DNA of 64,000 nucleotides, from the NCBI RefSeq assembly GCF_002081825.1, contig NZ_MUKU01000025.1, forward strand, positions 1 through 64,000, written 5' to 3'. The stretch is from Chromobacterium haemolyticum. GTDB lineage: Bacteria > Pseudomonadota > Gammaproteobacteria > Burkholderiales > Chromobacteriaceae. Positions 63,291 to 64,000 of the stretch are shown piece by piece. The first letter of the stretch is position 1; each line of letters starts with the position of its first letter. Below the pieces are notes generated by a model, which searched no databases, had not been told where the DNA came from, and saw nothing but the letters and a program-made list of their open reading frames with translations. The position numbers and the translations under genes were made by a program.

Positions 63291-64000
63291 ATGGAGAAAA
63301 TGAGCGGCATCGAGCTGTTCGCCCACATCGCCCAGCAAGGCAGCCTGGTGGCCGCCGGACGGCAATTAGGCATTTCCGCCTCAGCCGCCGGCAAGGGGCT
63401 GGCGCGGCTGGAGGCACGACTGGGTGTGCGCCTGGTTCAGCGCAGCACGCGGCGGCTGACCCTGACCACTGCCGGGGAACAATACTTGCAACGATGCCTG
63501 CGCATTCTGGATGAAGTGGAAGCCGCCGAACGCGAGCTGCAACAGGGTCAGGCCGCGCCCCGCGGCCGGCTGAAAGTAGGTCTGCCGCACGAATGCGGGG
63601 TGCTGGCCCCGCATCTGGCGGGCTTCATGCAAAGCTACCCGGAGATTGAGCTGGACCTGGACTACAGCGACCGCCTGGTGGACGTGATAGGCGAAGGCTT
63701 CGACGTGGTGATCCGCGGCGGCGAGCCCGGCGATTCGCGCTTGAGCGCTCGGCGACTGGGCGCTTACCGCATGCGGCTGGTGGCCGCGCCGGCCTACTTC
63801 GCCCGCTGCGGAGAGCCGGCGTCGCCGACAGATCTGGCGCGACACCGCTGCCTGCATTATCGCTACCCGCGCAGCGGCAAGCTGGCGCCGTGGCCGCTGA
63901 CCGGCGTCGACGCCCAGACGCTGCCGGTCAACGCCTGCGGCAACACAGGCGACGCGCTGATCCAGTTGGCGGAACAAGGCGCCGGCATCGCCTGCTTGCC
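63291..64000 (+). CDS. LysR-family transcriptional regulator, 3' end beyond window
   Basis: At least 236 codons run open to the right edge. GAGG precedes the ATG at 63291. The N-terminal helix-turn-helix reads ELFAHIAQQGSLVAAGRQLG, then SASAAGKGLARLEARLG and RLVQRSTRRLTLT. The effector domain starts near residue 90 (PRGRLKVGLPHE, then DYSDRLVDVIGEGFDVVIRG). The 116-base gap to the divergent MFS gene is AT-rich and contains CGGAAAAATT and CGGAAAAAAT as a near-direct repeat, possible binding sites. Confidence 0.92.
   Translation, partial: MEKMSGIELFAHIAQQGSLVAAGRQLGISASAAGKGLARLEARLGVRLVQRSTRRLTLTTAGEQYLQRCLRILDEVEAAERELQQGQAAPRGRLKVGLPHECGVLAPHLAGFMQSYPEIELDLDYSDRLVDVIGEGFDVVIRGGEPGDSRLSARRLGAYRMRLVAAPAYFARCGEPASPTDLARHRCLHYRYPRSGKLAPWPLTGVDAQTLPVNACGNTGDALIQLAEQGAGIACL

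Overview
The window is a GC-rich chromosomal segment of a betaproteobacterium. Gene content (AHL quorum sensing, a hemC-hemD-hemX-hemY string, hemL, ppc, cyaY next to lptM) and codon style fit the Neisseriales, most likely Chromobacterium or a close relative. This assignment rests on recall, not on a search. No tRNA, rRNA or CRISPR array was seen.

Layout. 1-3036 is a remnant of a P2-type phage tail module on the minus strand (gpW-like, gpI-like, tail fibre, tail-fibre assembly), ending against the start of an IS5-type transposase. 3037-9960 holds accessory and housekeeping genes: a hypothetical, a nucleotidyltransferase, a chemotaxis receptor, DoxX, an MBL-fold hydrolase, an alkyltransferase-like protein and a Tsx/OmpK-like channel. 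9999-15974 is a catabolic block: fadH behind a promoter that carries a palindromic operator, a GntR regulator, an MFS transporter, a small unknown protein, an amidohydrolase and a cupin. 16154-17835 carries a PAS/LuxR-type regulator and a paralogue of the small unknown protein. 17907-35900 is core metabolism: thiE-thiD, rubredoxin, a lipoprotein protease, hemJ-like, hemL, a SNF2 helicase, ppc, hemCDXY, cyaY, lptM and a HisC-like aminotransferase. 36116-41611 is mixed: MgtC, VOC, EVE and WYL proteins, a quinone reductase, a YqiA-like esterase and a Sel1 protein.

The most striking part is 41717-60397, a roughly 18.7 kb biosynthetic gene cluster. All of it is on the minus strand except an embedded LuxR-type AHL receptor. 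Its first gene is a LuxI-type AHL synthase. It pairs an archaeal-type class I aldolase (ADH-synthase/GriI-like) with a DHQ synthase II (GriH-like). That pair is known to make either 3-dehydroquinate or 3-amino-4-hydroxybenzoate independently of the shikimate route. Around it lie two AMP-forming ligases, an HHxxxD acyltransferase, a male-sterility-type reductase, a haem-oxygenase-like diiron enzyme, a class II aldolase, a multi-haem-like membrane protein and an HSL-type hydrolase. An envelope export set completes it: an ABC ATPase, two FtsX-type permeases (one fused to a LolA-like domain) and a beta-barrel. I infer a quorum-controlled, probably lipid-linked or hydrophobic aromatic metabolite exported to the outer membrane. 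I do not recognise the cluster as a described one.

A dispersed imperfect palindrome of about 145 bp, with ends like AGAACCTGTTCAAAGTCT, recurs at gene ends through the window as full, half and minimal copies. One full copy abuts a truncated DMT-transporter gene. 61241-64000 holds an EAL-domain protein, an MFS transporter and a divergent LysR gene cut by the window edge.
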